This document shows positions 34,040 through 42,219 of a stretch of 64,000 nucleotides of DNA, in pieces. Position numbers and translations under genes: made by a program. The notes below the pieces were generated by a model, which was given only the letters and a program-made list of their open reading frames with translations, was not told where the DNA came from and ran no database searches. Position 1 is the stretch's first letter. Each line of letters starts with the position of its first letter. The stretch spans positions 1 through 64,000 of the forward strand of contig JADKIY010000001.1 of NCBI GenBank assembly GCA_016722575.1, written 5' to 3'. The stretch is from Elusimicrobiota bacterium (GTDB lineage: Bacteria; Elusimicrobiota; Elusimicrobia; FEN-1173).

Positions 34040-35190
34040 GGTTTCACCTCGTTCACGGTTTCGATAAATTCGCGCGCCACCCGGTCCACGTCCGCTTCCG
34101 ACAGGTGCGGACCGACCGGCAGCGCCACCGAGTGATCGCTGATCTCCGTCGCGGCGGGAACCGACGCGGCGCTCGTCCCGTATTTTTTTTGGTAATACGC
34201 CGCGCGCGGCAGGGGGTGGGGGTAATAAACGCTCGTCCCCACGCCCCGCTCCTTCATTCGAAGCAGCACGGCGTTCCGCCGGGCGGCGAGCGCCCCTTCC
34301 AGGACGACCGACAGGCAATAGGGGCTGTGTTCCGCCCGGGGCCCGGACCCGTCCAGAATTCGAAGGCCCGTGGCGGCGCGCAGACGCTCCCGGAGCCGGG
34401 CGTAATTTCGCCGGCGGGTTTCGATCAGCCCCGGCAAGTGGCGGAGTTGCACGCGGCCCAGGGAGGCGTTGATGTCGCTCATGCGGTAATTCAACCCCAG
34501 GGTCGTGATTTCGTAGAGGCCGGGCACGGTCCGCTCGTCGAAGGAACGATCCACGCCGAAGGCCCGCCAGTGGTGGACCCGCTTGGCCACCTCCGCGTGG
34601 CGCGTCACGAACATGCCGCCTTCCCCGGTCGTGATGTGTTTGACCGGGTAAAAGGAAAAAGCGCCCGCGTCGCCCAAAAGCCCCACGTGGGTCCCGTCGT
34701 AGCGGGTCCCCAGGGCGATGGCGCAATCCTCCACGACTTTGAGGCCGCGGCGGGCGGCCAGGGCCAGGATCGGCCCCAGGTCGCAGGGGAAACCGATGAA
34801 ATGGACCAAGCCGATGGCTTTGGTGCGCGGGGTGATCAACGGCTCGATCGTGGACGCGCTCAGGTTCCCCGAGACGGGCGAACAGTCGGCGAACACGGGC
34901 CGGGCGCCGACCATTTCCACCGCGTGGGCGGTGGCCGTGTGGGTCAGGGCCGGCACGACCACCTCGTCGCCCGGACCGATGCCCATTTCCAAATAGGCCA
35001 GGTGCAGCGCCGCCATGCCCGAGCTCACGGCCAAACAATGGCCGCCGCCCAGGAACGCGGCGAATTCCGATTCAAAGGCTTTTCCCTGGGGACCGTGGGC
35101 CAGCACGTCCCCCTTCAACACCTCCAGGACCGCCGCGCGGTCCTCGTCGGTCACGTACGGCCGTCCGAACGGAATGGGCGCTTCTTTCAC
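34036..35190 (-). CDS. DegT/DnrJ/EryC1/StrS-family sugar aminotransferase
   Basis: 384 residues from GTG 35190, GTGA-overlapped with the MocA gene. IPFGRPYVTDEDRAAVLEVL is the common start, AVSSGMAALHLAYL binds PLP phosphate, VEDCAIALGTRYDG places the cofactor Asp, and FSFYPVKHITTGEGGMFVT carries the Schiff-base Lys. GLNYRMSDINASLGRVQL is diagnostic for the family. It transaminates a 3- or 4-keto nucleotide sugar; pairing with the MocA oxidoreductase favours C3 (WbpE-like), pairing with the GNAT and NeuB genes favours C4 (LegC/SpsC-like). Confidence 0.93.
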   Translation of the reverse strand: MKEAPIPFGRPYVTDEDRAAVLEVLKGDVLAHGPQGKAFESEFAAFLGGGHCLAVSSGMAALHLAYLEMGIGPGDEVVVPALTHTATAHAVEMVGARPVFADCSPVSGNLSASTIEPLITPRTKAIGLVHFIGFPCDLGPILALAARRGLKVVEDCAIALGTRYDGTHVGLLGDAGAFSFYPVKHITTGEGGMFVTRHAEVAKRVHHWRAFGVDRSFDERTVPGLYEITTLGLNYRMSDINASLGRVQLRHLPGLIETRRRNYARLRERLRAATGLRILDGSGPRAEHSPYCLSVVLEGALAARRNAVLLRMKERGVGTSVYYPHPLPRAAYYQKKYGTSAASVPAATEISDHSVALPVGPHLSEADVDRVAREFIETVNEVKP

Positions 35191-36197
35191 AGGTAATGAA
35201 CCTCCTCGGGTTTTCCGGTTCTCAGAGACCGGTCGGCCGCCAGCGCCACGCTGAGGCCGTCGAAAAACAATCGGGTTTGTTCCGCCGTGTCCGTCCCGCG
35301 GCGAAGGGCCCGGACGAACCCGCCCAACAAGGCGCCCTTGTGGGACGGCAACGGCGCCCGCGGCACCGGCCGGGCCGGCGGACCGGGATCCCGGTGGACC
35401 TGTTCGCGCGGGCCGGCGTCGTCGTAGAGAAACGTCCGCCGCGTTCCGAACACCCGCACGACGTGCTGGTGCGGGTGCACGCACCCAAAGTTGGCGGTGA
35501 TTCGCGCCACCATCCCCGAGGGGAAGGTCAGCGTCGCGGCCGCGAAATCCTTGTAACGAAAGGCCGTCCCGGCCGTGGCGATCCGGTTGCCCGTGGCCCA
35601 GACGGACCGGGGGCGCTCCCCCGTCGTCCACAAAAGCAAATCGATCAAATGGATGCCCCCGCCCTCCATCACCGAATAATCCTTCGCCCGGCCGCGCCAG
35701 CCGTCGGTGATTTTCCACAGCCGTCCGTATAGGTAGTCCCCGTCAAACGCGTACACCCGGCCGAAGGCCCCGGCCCGGATCCGGGCGCGAAGCCATTCAT
35801 ACAGAGGGGCGGCCCGCAGCACCAAATTGGAAAAGAGCGCCACCCGTCCCCGGTGCCGGCGCCAGGCCCGATGAATGGCCGCCAATTCCGCCGCCGTGCG
35901 GCAGAGGGGTTTTTCCACGAACACGTGCTTCCCGCGGGCCAGCGCCGCGAGCACCTGCCCCGCGTGGGCGTCGTCGTAGGTGCTGATCACGACGGCCTGG
36001 ACCGCCGGGTCCCCCCACACCGCGTCGGCCCGGGAGCCGACCGCGGCCTTCGGGAACCGCCGCCGCGCCCAGGCGCGCTTGTCCGCCGCCGTGTCGCACA
36101 AATGAACCACGCGCACACCGGGAATCCGGCGCAGGGCTTCCGCGTGGGCTTGGCCCACGCCCAAACCGACGACGCCGACCCCGAGCGACCCGCTCAC
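35187..36197 (-). CDS. Gfo/Idh/MocA-family oxidoreductase (WbpB-like)
   Basis: 336 residues from GTG 36197, GTGA overlap with the SpsF-like gene; the longer frame to 36314 is rejected. VGVVGLGVGQAHAEALRRIPG is the NAD fold, HVFVEKPLCRTAAELAAI the EKP motif, and EGGGIHLIDLLLWTTGERP the catalytic His region. WbpB-type enzymes oxidise C3 of UDP-N-acetylglucosaminuronate with 2-oxoglutarate as final acceptor; a uronate-forming dehydrogenase and LhgO are two and three genes upstream. Assignment to WbpB is inference from context. Confidence 0.87.
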   Translation of the reverse strand: MSGSLGVGVVGLGVGQAHAEALRRIPGVRVVHLCDTAADKRAWARRRFPKAAVGSRADAVWGDPAVQAVVISTYDDAHAGQVLAALARGKHVFVEKPLCRTAAELAAIHRAWRRHRGRVALFSNLVLRAAPLYEWLRARIRAGAFGRVYAFDGDYLYGRLWKITDGWRGRAKDYSVMEGGGIHLIDLLLWTTGERPRSVWATGNRIATAGTAFRYKDFAAATLTFPSGMVARITANFGCVHPHQHVVRVFGTRRTFLYDDAGPREQVHRDPGPPARPVPRAPLPSHKGALLGGFVRALRRGTDTAEQTRLFFDGLSVALAADRSLRTGKPEEVHYL

Positions 36198-36889
36198 GCG
36201 ACGGCCGCCTTCCAGGACCGGGCGAGCGCCACGGCCTCCCGCCACCCCCCGCCCGCGTCCAACCGGGCGGCGATCCACTCGGCCCGGGGCCAATCCTCCG
36301 GCGTGTCCACGCACAGGGAAATCCCCGGCGCCGGATCCGGGCAGGTCAGATTCCGAAGGCGGAACCCCCCGGGGTGGGCGTAAAAAAAGCGCGTCACGTG
36401 CTCCGCGTCCTCCGGGTCGGTCATTTGGCCCACCGCCTTCTCCAGGGCCGAGGAGCGGACCACCTCCACCGATTGACCGGGCGGATAGGACCGGGGGAAC
36501 ACGTTGGTCACCACGTCCCAGGCCCCGTCGCGAAAAACGCGGACGGCTTCCGCGATCAGGAGCGGATCCAAAAAGGGGCTGTCGCCGTTCACCCGCACGA
36601 AGGCGTCCAGGCCGCGGCGGGCCGCCGCCTCCGCCAGCCGCCGGGCCACGTGTCGGAGGTCCCCCCGCTCCAGGGGCACGCCGTTTTCCGCGCAGACCGC
36701 GGCCAGGGCGTCGTCGGTGGGGTCCGTCGAGGTGACCACGACCGCGCCGTCGATCCCCGCGGCGCGCCGCGCGCGGTCCACCACGCGGAAAATCAGCGGC
36801 CGGCCGGCCAGCGGGCGGAGCACCTTCCCCGGCAAACGCCGGGAACTCGTGCGGGCCTGGATCAACGCTTCCACCCGGAGGGTCGCCAT
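36194..36889 (-). CDS. SpsF-like cytidylyltransferase
   Basis: 231 residues. VEALIQARTSSRRLPGKVLR is the SpsF/NeuA nucleotide-binding signature (QARxxSxRLPGK), with VVVTSTDPTDDALA, VRVNGDSPFLDPLLI and LCVDTPEDWPRAEWI as later landmarks. It should activate an ulosonic acid or a phosphorylated alditol with CTP. It begins one base after the nucleotide-sugar dehydrogenase stop. With the DegT, GNAT and NeuB genes it reproduces the content of the Bacillus spsC-spsF block, although not the same order. Confidence 0.88.
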   Translation of the reverse strand: MATLRVEALIQARTSSRRLPGKVLRPLAGRPLIFRVVDRARRAAGIDGAVVVTSTDPTDDALAAVCAENGVPLERGDLRHVARRLAEAAARRGLDAFVRVNGDSPFLDPLLIAEAVRVFRDGAWDVVTNVFPRSYPPGQSVEVVRSSALEKAVGQMTDPEDAEHVTRFFYAHPGGFRLRNLTCPDPAPGISLCVDTPEDWPRAEWIAARLDAGGGWREAVALARSWKAAVA

Positions 36890-36890
36890 G

Positions 36891-38195
36891 TCAAAGCCGG
36901 ACGATGTTTCCCCGGGCGAGGCCCCGGGTGGCGTTCCGCGTGTCCATGAACAGCCGGGCCCGCGACAGGATTCGCCTGATGTCGAAGGCGCTGTGGTCGG
37001 TCACCAAAACGACGGCGTCGGTCCGGGCGACCGCGGCGTCGGTTAAGCGGACCGCCCGGTAGGTCCGGCCCCCCGTCGTCAACGCGGGGACGTGGGGGTC
37101 CGCGTAGGACACCCGGGCCCCCTGCCGCGCCAGGGATTCGATGATTTGAAGCGCCGGCGATTCCCGCACGTCGGCGATGTCCCGCTTGTAGGCGGCGCCC
37201 AGCACCAGCACCCGGGAGAGGCGCAGGGGCTTTTTCCGGGCGTTCAAGGCTTCGGCCACCCGCTGTACGACGTACTGGGGCATGTGGGAGTTGATGTCCT
37301 CGGCCAGGTCGATGAACCGCGAATGAAAATCCAGTGTTTTCATTTTCCAGGACAGGTAATGGGGGTCCAGGGGGATGCAATGGCCGCCGATGCCCGGGCC
37401 GGGGTAGAACTTCATGTAGCCGAAGGGCTTGGTGGCGGCGGCGTCGATGACTTCCCAGGCGCTCAATTTTAGGCGTTCGCACATCTGCGCCACTTCGTTG
37501 ACGAGGGCGATGTTCACGGCGCGGAAGGTGTTTTCCAACAGCTTGGACATTTCGGCGGTTTCCAGGGAGGACACCGGGACCAGCGAATCGGTCACGGTGC
37601 CGTACAACGCCTGGGCCAGTTCGAGGCACCGGGGGGTCAAGCCGGACACGATTTTGGGGGTGTTCCGAAGGCCAAACCGGGGATTGCCGGGGTCGATCCG
37701 CTCGGGCGAAAACGCGAGGAAGAAATCCTTGCCGGCCGCCAGGCCCCGCTCCTCCAACTTGGGAAGGATGACTTCGCGGGTCGTGCCCGGGTAGGTGGTG
37801 CTCTCCAAGACGATCAGCTGCCCCGGGGACACCCGGGGCGCGAGCAGTTCCGCCGCGGCGACGATGTAGCTGATGTCGGGGTCCTTGGTTTTTCGAAGCG
37901 GGGTGGGAACGCAGATGACGACAGCGTCCAGCCCCTTCAAATCCGCGGACCGCGACGACACCCGAAGGCGCCCGGCGTCGAGGGCTTTCCGGACGGCCCG
38001 GGCCGGCACGTCCCCCACGTAGGAGCGCCCCGCCCGAAGGGCGCGGCATTTCTCCTCGTCCACGTCGAAACCGAACACCCGCAGGCCCGCCTCCGCGAAG
38101 GCGATGGCCAGCGGCAACCCGACGTAGCCCAGCCCCATGACCCCCACCCGGGCCTGGCGGTCCTGCAGTTTTTCCTTAAGAGACCGCGAGGGCAT
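36891..38195 (-). CDS. Nucleotide-sugar 6-dehydrogenase (UDP-HexNAc dehydrogenase, WbpA/TviB-like)
   Basis: 434 residues from ATG 38195 with AAGGAG seven bases upstream, overlapping LhgO by 20 bases. VGVMGLGYVGLPLAIAFAEAG is the NAD fold, VPTPLRKTKDPDISYI and ESTTYPGTTREVI line the cofactor, AFSPERIDPGN is typical of HexNAc-specific members, and GPGIGGHCIPLDPHYL carries the catalytic Cys. LGAAYKRDIADVRESPA lies in the C-terminal half. It oxidises C6 twice to give a UDP-aminohexuronate. Substrate (GlcNAc versus ManNAc) is not decided. Confidence 0.95.
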   Translation of the reverse strand: MPSRSLKEKLQDRQARVGVMGLGYVGLPLAIAFAEAGLRVFGFDVDEEKCRALRAGRSYVGDVPARAVRKALDAGRLRVSSRSADLKGLDAVVICVPTPLRKTKDPDISYIVAAAELLAPRVSPGQLIVLESTTYPGTTREVILPKLEERGLAAGKDFFLAFSPERIDPGNPRFGLRNTPKIVSGLTPRCLELAQALYGTVTDSLVPVSSLETAEMSKLLENTFRAVNIALVNEVAQMCERLKLSAWEVIDAAATKPFGYMKFYPGPGIGGHCIPLDPHYLSWKMKTLDFHSRFIDLAEDINSHMPQYVVQRVAEALNARKKPLRLSRVLVLGAAYKRDIADVRESPALQIIESLARQGARVSYADPHVPALTTGGRTYRAVRLTDAAVARTDAVVLVTDHSAFDIRRILSRARLFMDTRNATRGLARGNIVRL

Positions 38196-39402
38196 GCGAC
38201 GACTCCTTTTTTTCCCACGAATCCAGCACATGGGCCGCGAACGAAAACGCGCAGGTGAAGGCCGGGGATATGGCGTTCAGCACGTGCAGGGAACGCTCGT
38301 TTTTCTCCACGTGAAAATCCATCTCCAGTCGATCGTCGGACCGCCGGACCAGTTGGGGCCGTATCCCCACCTTGTGGGCGGGGACCAAATCGTCCTCCCT
38401 CAACGCGGGGACCAACCGCCGGGCGGCCGCCAGAAACCCGCGGCGCGTGTAATGGAGCAGTTCCCGATGGACCAAGGCCCGAAAGGAGCGGTCCCGCCCG
38501 GCGTAGAGCCGCGCCAGGCGCCAGAGGGATTGGGTCGTTTCCACCGGCCGCAGGCCCTGGAGGAGCCCGTAATTTTCCCGCCCGAGGGCCGGGACGGCGG
38601 TGGGGCCCGCGTACACGTCCCCCGCGGCGCCGCGGGTCAAATGGACGCCCAGAAAGGGGAACGCCAAGTCCGGCACGGGGTAGAGGCTCTCCTTCACCAG
38701 GCCGTTCCGCTCCGGCCGGATTTTCCAATACAGGCCTTTGAAGGGCACCAGCACGTGATCCGCCGCCAGCCCGAACAGCCGCGCCACGCGGTCGGCGTGG
38801 GCGCCCGCGCAATTGACGAACCGGTGAAACCGGAAACGACGTCCCGAGGCGGTTTGAACCCCGGAGTCCTCCGCGGCCGCCACCTCTTCGCCGTAAGCGA
38901 TCTGTACGCCCGCCGTCTCCACCCGACGGGCCAGCGCCCGCACCAGGGCCAAGGAATCCACGACCGCCGTGTCGGGGCAATGGAGGCCCTCCCCCGGCGC
39001 GGCGTTCGGCTCGATCTTTAACACGTCCCCGGGGGCGAGGCGGACGGCGCGAATCCCGTTGGCCCGGGCGTTTTGTTCCAATCGCTCGAGGCCCGAAAGG
39101 TCCTCGGGGCCCACCGCCAAAATTACTTTCCCGGCTACCCGGTGGGCCACGCCGTTGTCCCGGGCGAAGGCCAGCATCCGCCGCGCGCCCTCGGCGCACA
39201 GGCGAGCCTTCAGGGTTCCGGGCGCGTAGTAAACGCCGGAGTGCAGGACCCCGCTGTTCCGCCCGCTGGCGTGGAGGCCCACGCCGGATTCCTTTTCCAG
39301 GACCACGATGCGCGCGTCGGGATGGCGGGAACGCAACTCCGCCGCCACCGCCAGGCCCACGATGCCGGCCCCCGCGATCAGAAAATCCGTTTCGTCCGTC
39401 AT
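38176..39402 (-). CDS. lhgO: L-2-hydroxyglutarate oxidase
   Basis: 408 residues from ATG 39402 (ATGA overlap). FLIAGAGIVGLAVAAELRSR binds FAD, LHASGRNSGVLHSGVYYAPG and LCAEGARRMLAFARDNGV are the LhgO signatures, FVNCAGAHADRVARLFG and KGLYWKIRPE follow, and HVEKNERSLHVLNAISPAFT ends the fold. It oxidises 2-hydroxyglutarate back to 2-oxoglutarate, passing electrons to the membrane quinone pool. It directly precedes the uronate-forming dehydrogenase; see the separate observation on 2-oxoglutarate recycling. Confidence 0.92.
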   Translation of the reverse strand: MTDETDFLIAGAGIVGLAVAAELRSRHPDARIVVLEKESGVGLHASGRNSGVLHSGVYYAPGTLKARLCAEGARRMLAFARDNGVAHRVAGKVILAVGPEDLSGLERLEQNARANGIRAVRLAPGDVLKIEPNAAPGEGLHCPDTAVVDSLALVRALARRVETAGVQIAYGEEVAAAEDSGVQTASGRRFRFHRFVNCAGAHADRVARLFGLAADHVLVPFKGLYWKIRPERNGLVKESLYPVPDLAFPFLGVHLTRGAAGDVYAGPTAVPALGRENYGLLQGLRPVETTQSLWRLARLYAGRDRSFRALVHRELLHYTRRGFLAAARRLVPALREDDLVPAHKVGIRPQLVRRSDDRLEMDFHVEKNERSLHVLNAISPAFTCAFSFAAHVLDSWEKKESSHALAVS

Positions 39403-39746
39403 GAACGGGCCCCGTTGATCCAACGAAGGAACCGGGCGGCGTTCCCGAGGAAACGGGCGGCGCGGCGGGCGCCGGTTTTGGCGGCGGCCGGGGCCGCGGC
39501 GATCCCTTTCAAATCGGTGGCGAGCGCGGCCAGCCGGGTTTGAAGGCGGCGGGCGTCGACGGTCCAGGCCGCGTGGCCTTGGCGGCGCAGGCCGGCCAGG
39601 GTTTCTTTGACGGCCTCGGCCCGGGCGGTCAACTCTTTGGCCAGGGGCGCGTTCTTGGCTTCGCGGGCGGCCCGGGCGGCGGCCACGAGCGACAGCCGAA
39701 GGTCGGCCAGGGCTTCCAAAGCGTTTTGCGCGTCGGCGGCGCTCAT
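39399..39746 (-). CDS. Small Ala/Arg-rich helical protein
   Basis: 115 residues, ATG 39746 overlapping the lipoprotein stop as ATGA and its own stop overlapping lhgO as ATGA. It is almost all helix-forming Ala, Leu, Arg and Glu, with heptad-like spacing from residue 5 to 85, and no signal peptide. The C-terminus (RAARFLGNAARFLRWINGARS) is basic and amphipathic. I do not recognise it. Context suggests it works with the lipoprotein rather than with the sugar genes. Confidence 0.7.
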   Translation of the reverse strand: MSAADAQNALEALADLRLSLVAAARAAREAKNAPLAKELTARAEAVKETLAGLRRQGHAAWTVDARRLQTRLAALATDLKGIAAAPAAAKTGARRAARFLGNAARFLRWINGARS

Positions 39747-40696
39747 CGGGCCTTCTCCAATTCCAGGGTGCGCCGGGCCACGCGCTCGGCGGAGCGGGCG
39801 AAGGCCGCCAGAGCCGCCCGGGGTTTCCGGCTTTTCTCCACTCCGTCGGCCAGTTCCCGGTGCGCCGCCGGAAGGGTATTGTAGGAAACCTCCAGGGCCT
39901 TAAGGGCTTCCATGGCGTCGGCGTATTCCTCGTTCAAATTAAACAGGGATCGCGTGAGGGTCACCCGGCCCGGGGAGCGTTTGTCGTCCCAACGGTCGTG
40001 GATCGCCTGGATCTGGTCGGCGTAGGCGGCCTTCAAATCCGCCCGGATCAAACCGATGAGCGCGAGGCTTTGCTCGGCGTGGGACTCCACCAGGGGCTGG
40101 TTGTCCCGGATGGCCCGGGCCAGGTCCCGGGCCCGGCGATTTTGAACAAAAGCGCGCAGGCTTTCGGTGACGAGGGCCGCCGCCCCGGCGATGGGACCCT
40201 TTTCCACCGAGGGAAGCCCGGCGGGTTTTTCCCGAACCTCCCGAAGGGCGTCGTTCAAAGTCGCCGCCGCGCCGTCGAACTCCGCCGGGTCTTTCACCTG
40301 CCCGGCGGCGATGTCGGCCAGGAGGGCGGCGTAACGTCCGAAGGCGGCGTTCAAATCTTCCAGGGTCTTGAGCGTGCGCCGGGCGGCCCAGTGGGGCGGG
40401 AGGGTGTCCATGGTCCATTCATAGCCCTTGGCCTCCTTCACCAAATAGGCGCTCAAGGGGGCGTCCTTCCGGTTGGCCAGGTCCTGGACGTCGGCTTCCC
40501 GGGTCCAGTTGACGTCCCGGGCCATTTCGGTTTCGAGGCCCTTTTGTTCGGCCGCGACGGCGGATTGAAAACTTTTGAAGGCCTCGGGCTGGAGCGTCGC
40601 GCAGGCGGGAAGGAGGGCGCCGAGGATCGCCAAGGACAATCCCCCCCGACCGCCTTTGGCGAAGAGGAAAGGAGGAGCCGGGACGAAGTCCCTCAT
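39743..40696 (-). CDS. Helical lipoprotein of unknown function
   Basis: 317 residues from ATG 40696, which overlaps the protease stop as ATGA; a longer open frame upstream is opposite the protease and is rejected. LSLAILGALLPAC is a signal peptide with lipobox, so Cys near residue 32 is the predicted lipidated end. The mature part is helical, with repeated Ala/Leu/Glu stretches and no known domain. It sits between a protealysin-like protease and a second small helical protein, which may indicate a secreted three-protein unit. Confidence 0.8.
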   Translation of the reverse strand: MRDFVPAPPFLFAKGGRGGLSLAILGALLPACATLQPEAFKSFQSAVAAEQKGLETEMARDVNWTREADVQDLANRKDAPLSAYLVKEAKGYEWTMDTLPPHWAARRTLKTLEDLNAAFGRYAALLADIAAGQVKDPAEFDGAAATLNDALREVREKPAGLPSVEKGPIAGAAALVTESLRAFVQNRRARDLARAIRDNQPLVESHAEQSLALIGLIRADLKAAYADQIQAIHDRWDDKRSPGRVTLTRSLFNLNEEYADAMEALKALEVSYNTLPAAHRELADGVEKSRKPRAALAAFARSAERVARRTLELEKAR

Positions 40697-41739
40697 CGGG
40701 AGACTCCCACGGCGGACCAGGCGGCTTTGACGGCGGCGGCTTCGGCGCGGCCGTAGAGCGCGGCGGCTTTTTCCGTCGTGGCCATGGCCGCCTCGCGGAA
40801 ACCGCTTTTGGGAGAGAGGGCCCGAAGGGCCCCGTACCAAATTTTTCCCGTTTTCTCCCAGGCCCGGCCGCCGATTTTTCGGGCGGCCAGGTAAAAGGCG
40901 TGGTTGGGAATCCCGGAGTTGATGTGCACGCCGCCGTTGTCGTCTTCGCCGGTGTATTTGTTTTTTAGGTGGGCGGGCTGGGGGTCGGTGCCGAGGTCGG
41001 GATCGTTTTGATAGGCGGTGCCGGGGGCGGCGAAACTGCGGAGGGCCCGGCGGGTGGGCTTTTGGACCAACAGGTCGCCGCCGATGAGCCAATCGGCCCG
41101 GGTCACGGTTTGCTTCCGCCGCCACTGCTTGACCAACAAGCCGAAGACGTCGGCGAAATGTTCGTTCAAGGCGCCGGGCTCGTCCTCGTAATCCAAGTTG
41201 GCCGTGTGGGCAATCAATCCGTGGGTCAACTCGTGCCCGACGACATCCAGCGCTTTGGTAAAGCGGACGAACGTCCGCCCGTCGCCGTCGCCGTAGGCCA
41301 TCTGCTCGCCGTTCCAAAAGGCGTTGGCGTAGCTCCGCCCCACGTGGACGCTGGAGATCAGGGACATGCCCCGGTCGTCCAGGGAGTTCCGGGAAAAAAG
41401 CTTTTCGTAAAAATCGTAGGTCGCGCCGGAAAAGTCGTAGGCTTCGTTCACCGCGGGGTTCTTCGACCCCTTTTGCCCTTCCGCGCGGATTAATTTTCCC
41501 GGCAGGGTTTCCTTATTTTTGGCGTCGTAGACGAGCCGGTGCTTTTTCCCCTCGGGGGAGGGAATGGCCGCCATGGCGGGCTGGGTGGAGAGCGCGCGCC
41601 GATAGGCCCGGGCCGCCGCCGAGGCCGCCAAGGATTTGAGCGCCCACCGTCGGGTGACGGGGTCGGGGGACTCCGCCATCCGCTCCAAAAGGAACGGCGG
41701 CAAAATGCCGTGGGCGCAGGGACCGGTCACGCGAACCAT
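40693..41739 (-). CDS. M4-family metallopeptidase, protealysin-like
   Basis: 348 residues if ATG 41739 is used; GTG at 41730 would give a GTGA overlap and cannot be excluded, and neither has a good ribosome site. There is no signal peptide. GPCAHGILPPFLLERMA at the N-terminus is the short propeptide motif of protealysins. DVVGHELTHGLIAHTANLDY gives zinc ligands His169 and His173 with Glu170, and ALNEHFADVFG gives Glu193. GGVHINSGIPNHAFYL holds the active-site His region. Such enzymes cleave proteins, sometimes host or competitor targets. It lies directly behind the GbsR-type regulator. Confidence 0.93.
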   Translation of the reverse strand: MVRVTGPCAHGILPPFLLERMAESPDPVTRRWALKSLAASAAARAYRRALSTQPAMAAIPSPEGKKHRLVYDAKNKETLPGKLIRAEGQKGSKNPAVNEAYDFSGATYDFYEKLFSRNSLDDRGMSLISSVHVGRSYANAFWNGEQMAYGDGDGRTFVRFTKALDVVGHELTHGLIAHTANLDYEDEPGALNEHFADVFGLLVKQWRRKQTVTRADWLIGGDLLVQKPTRRALRSFAAPGTAYQNDPDLGTDPQPAHLKNKYTGEDDNGGVHINSGIPNHAFYLAARKIGGRAWEKTGKIWYGALRALSPKSGFREAAMATTEKAAALYGRAEAAAVKAAWSAVGVSR

Positions 41740-42182
41740 TGGGCGGCGAACTTGAGGGCGCGGCGTCCCCGGGAGAGCAGGGTTTCCAGTTCTTGTATGC
41801 GCTTGCGATGGGCGGGATCGACGGGGGCTTCCAGAAGGGCCGCCATGCGCCGCTCCGCGTGGTCCAGGCGTTTGGTGAGGCCCTCGTTCAACCGGCGAAG
41901 GGCCACGGCTTTAATGTCCCGGTTGGCTTCGTAATAATCCTTCCGGCTTCCCACGACGGAGAGGGGCCGGACGGCCCCCCAGGCTTCCAACTGGCGGATG
42001 TTGATGCTGACGTTGCCCTTGCTCATGGACAGTCGGCGGCCGATGTCTTCCAGGGCCATGGGCGCGTCCTGCATGTAGAGGAGGCCGTAGATCTGGCCCA
42101 GGGAGCGGTTGAAATTGAACTCCTCCGCCATGTCGCCGGCCAGGCGGGCGAATTCCGTATCGAGGGGGGTGGTGGTAGCCAT
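41727..42182 (-). CDS. GbsR/MarR-family transcriptional regulator
   Basis: About 151 residues from ATG 42182 (a TTG at 42194 would lie within the operator). The winged-helix part reads GQIYGLLYMQDAPMALEDIG, then RLSMSKGNVSINIRQLEAW as the recognition helix, followed by GSRKDYYEAN in the wing. A long C-terminal coiled coil follows, as usual for dimerising GbsR/YvaV-type proteins. It is preceded by a clear promoter and palindromic operator and followed with overlap by the protease gene, so it probably represses its own operon. No Shine-Dalgarno is visible. Confidence 0.9.
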   Translation of the reverse strand: MATTTPLDTEFARLAGDMAEEFNFNRSLGQIYGLLYMQDAPMALEDIGRRLSMSKGNVSINIRQLEAWGAVRPLSVVGSRKDYYEANRDIKAVALRRLNEGLTKRLDHAERRMAALLEAPVDPAHRKRIQELETLLSRGRRALKFAAQWFA

Positions 42183-42219
42183 GTATGTTTTCAACGTTTA
42201 GTCCGTTCTAAACATACAT
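42181..42219. promoter_or_regulatory. Nested palindromic operator over the regulator's promoter and start codon
   Basis: An outer perfect inverted repeat, ATGTATGTTT at 42181-42190 and AAACATACAT at 42210-42219, encloses an inner perfect one, GTTTAG at 42196-42201 and CTAAAC at 42208-42213. The right outer arm contains the -10 box and the left arm overlaps the ATG of the regulator, so binding would block both transcription and initiation. The nested dyad is the sort of site bound by MarR/GbsR dimers. Confidence 0.8.

Noticed and set aside
34040..35038. Long extension of the epimerase frame
   Set aside because: Arg/Gly/Pro-rich shadow of the DegT aminotransferase gene, with no motif.
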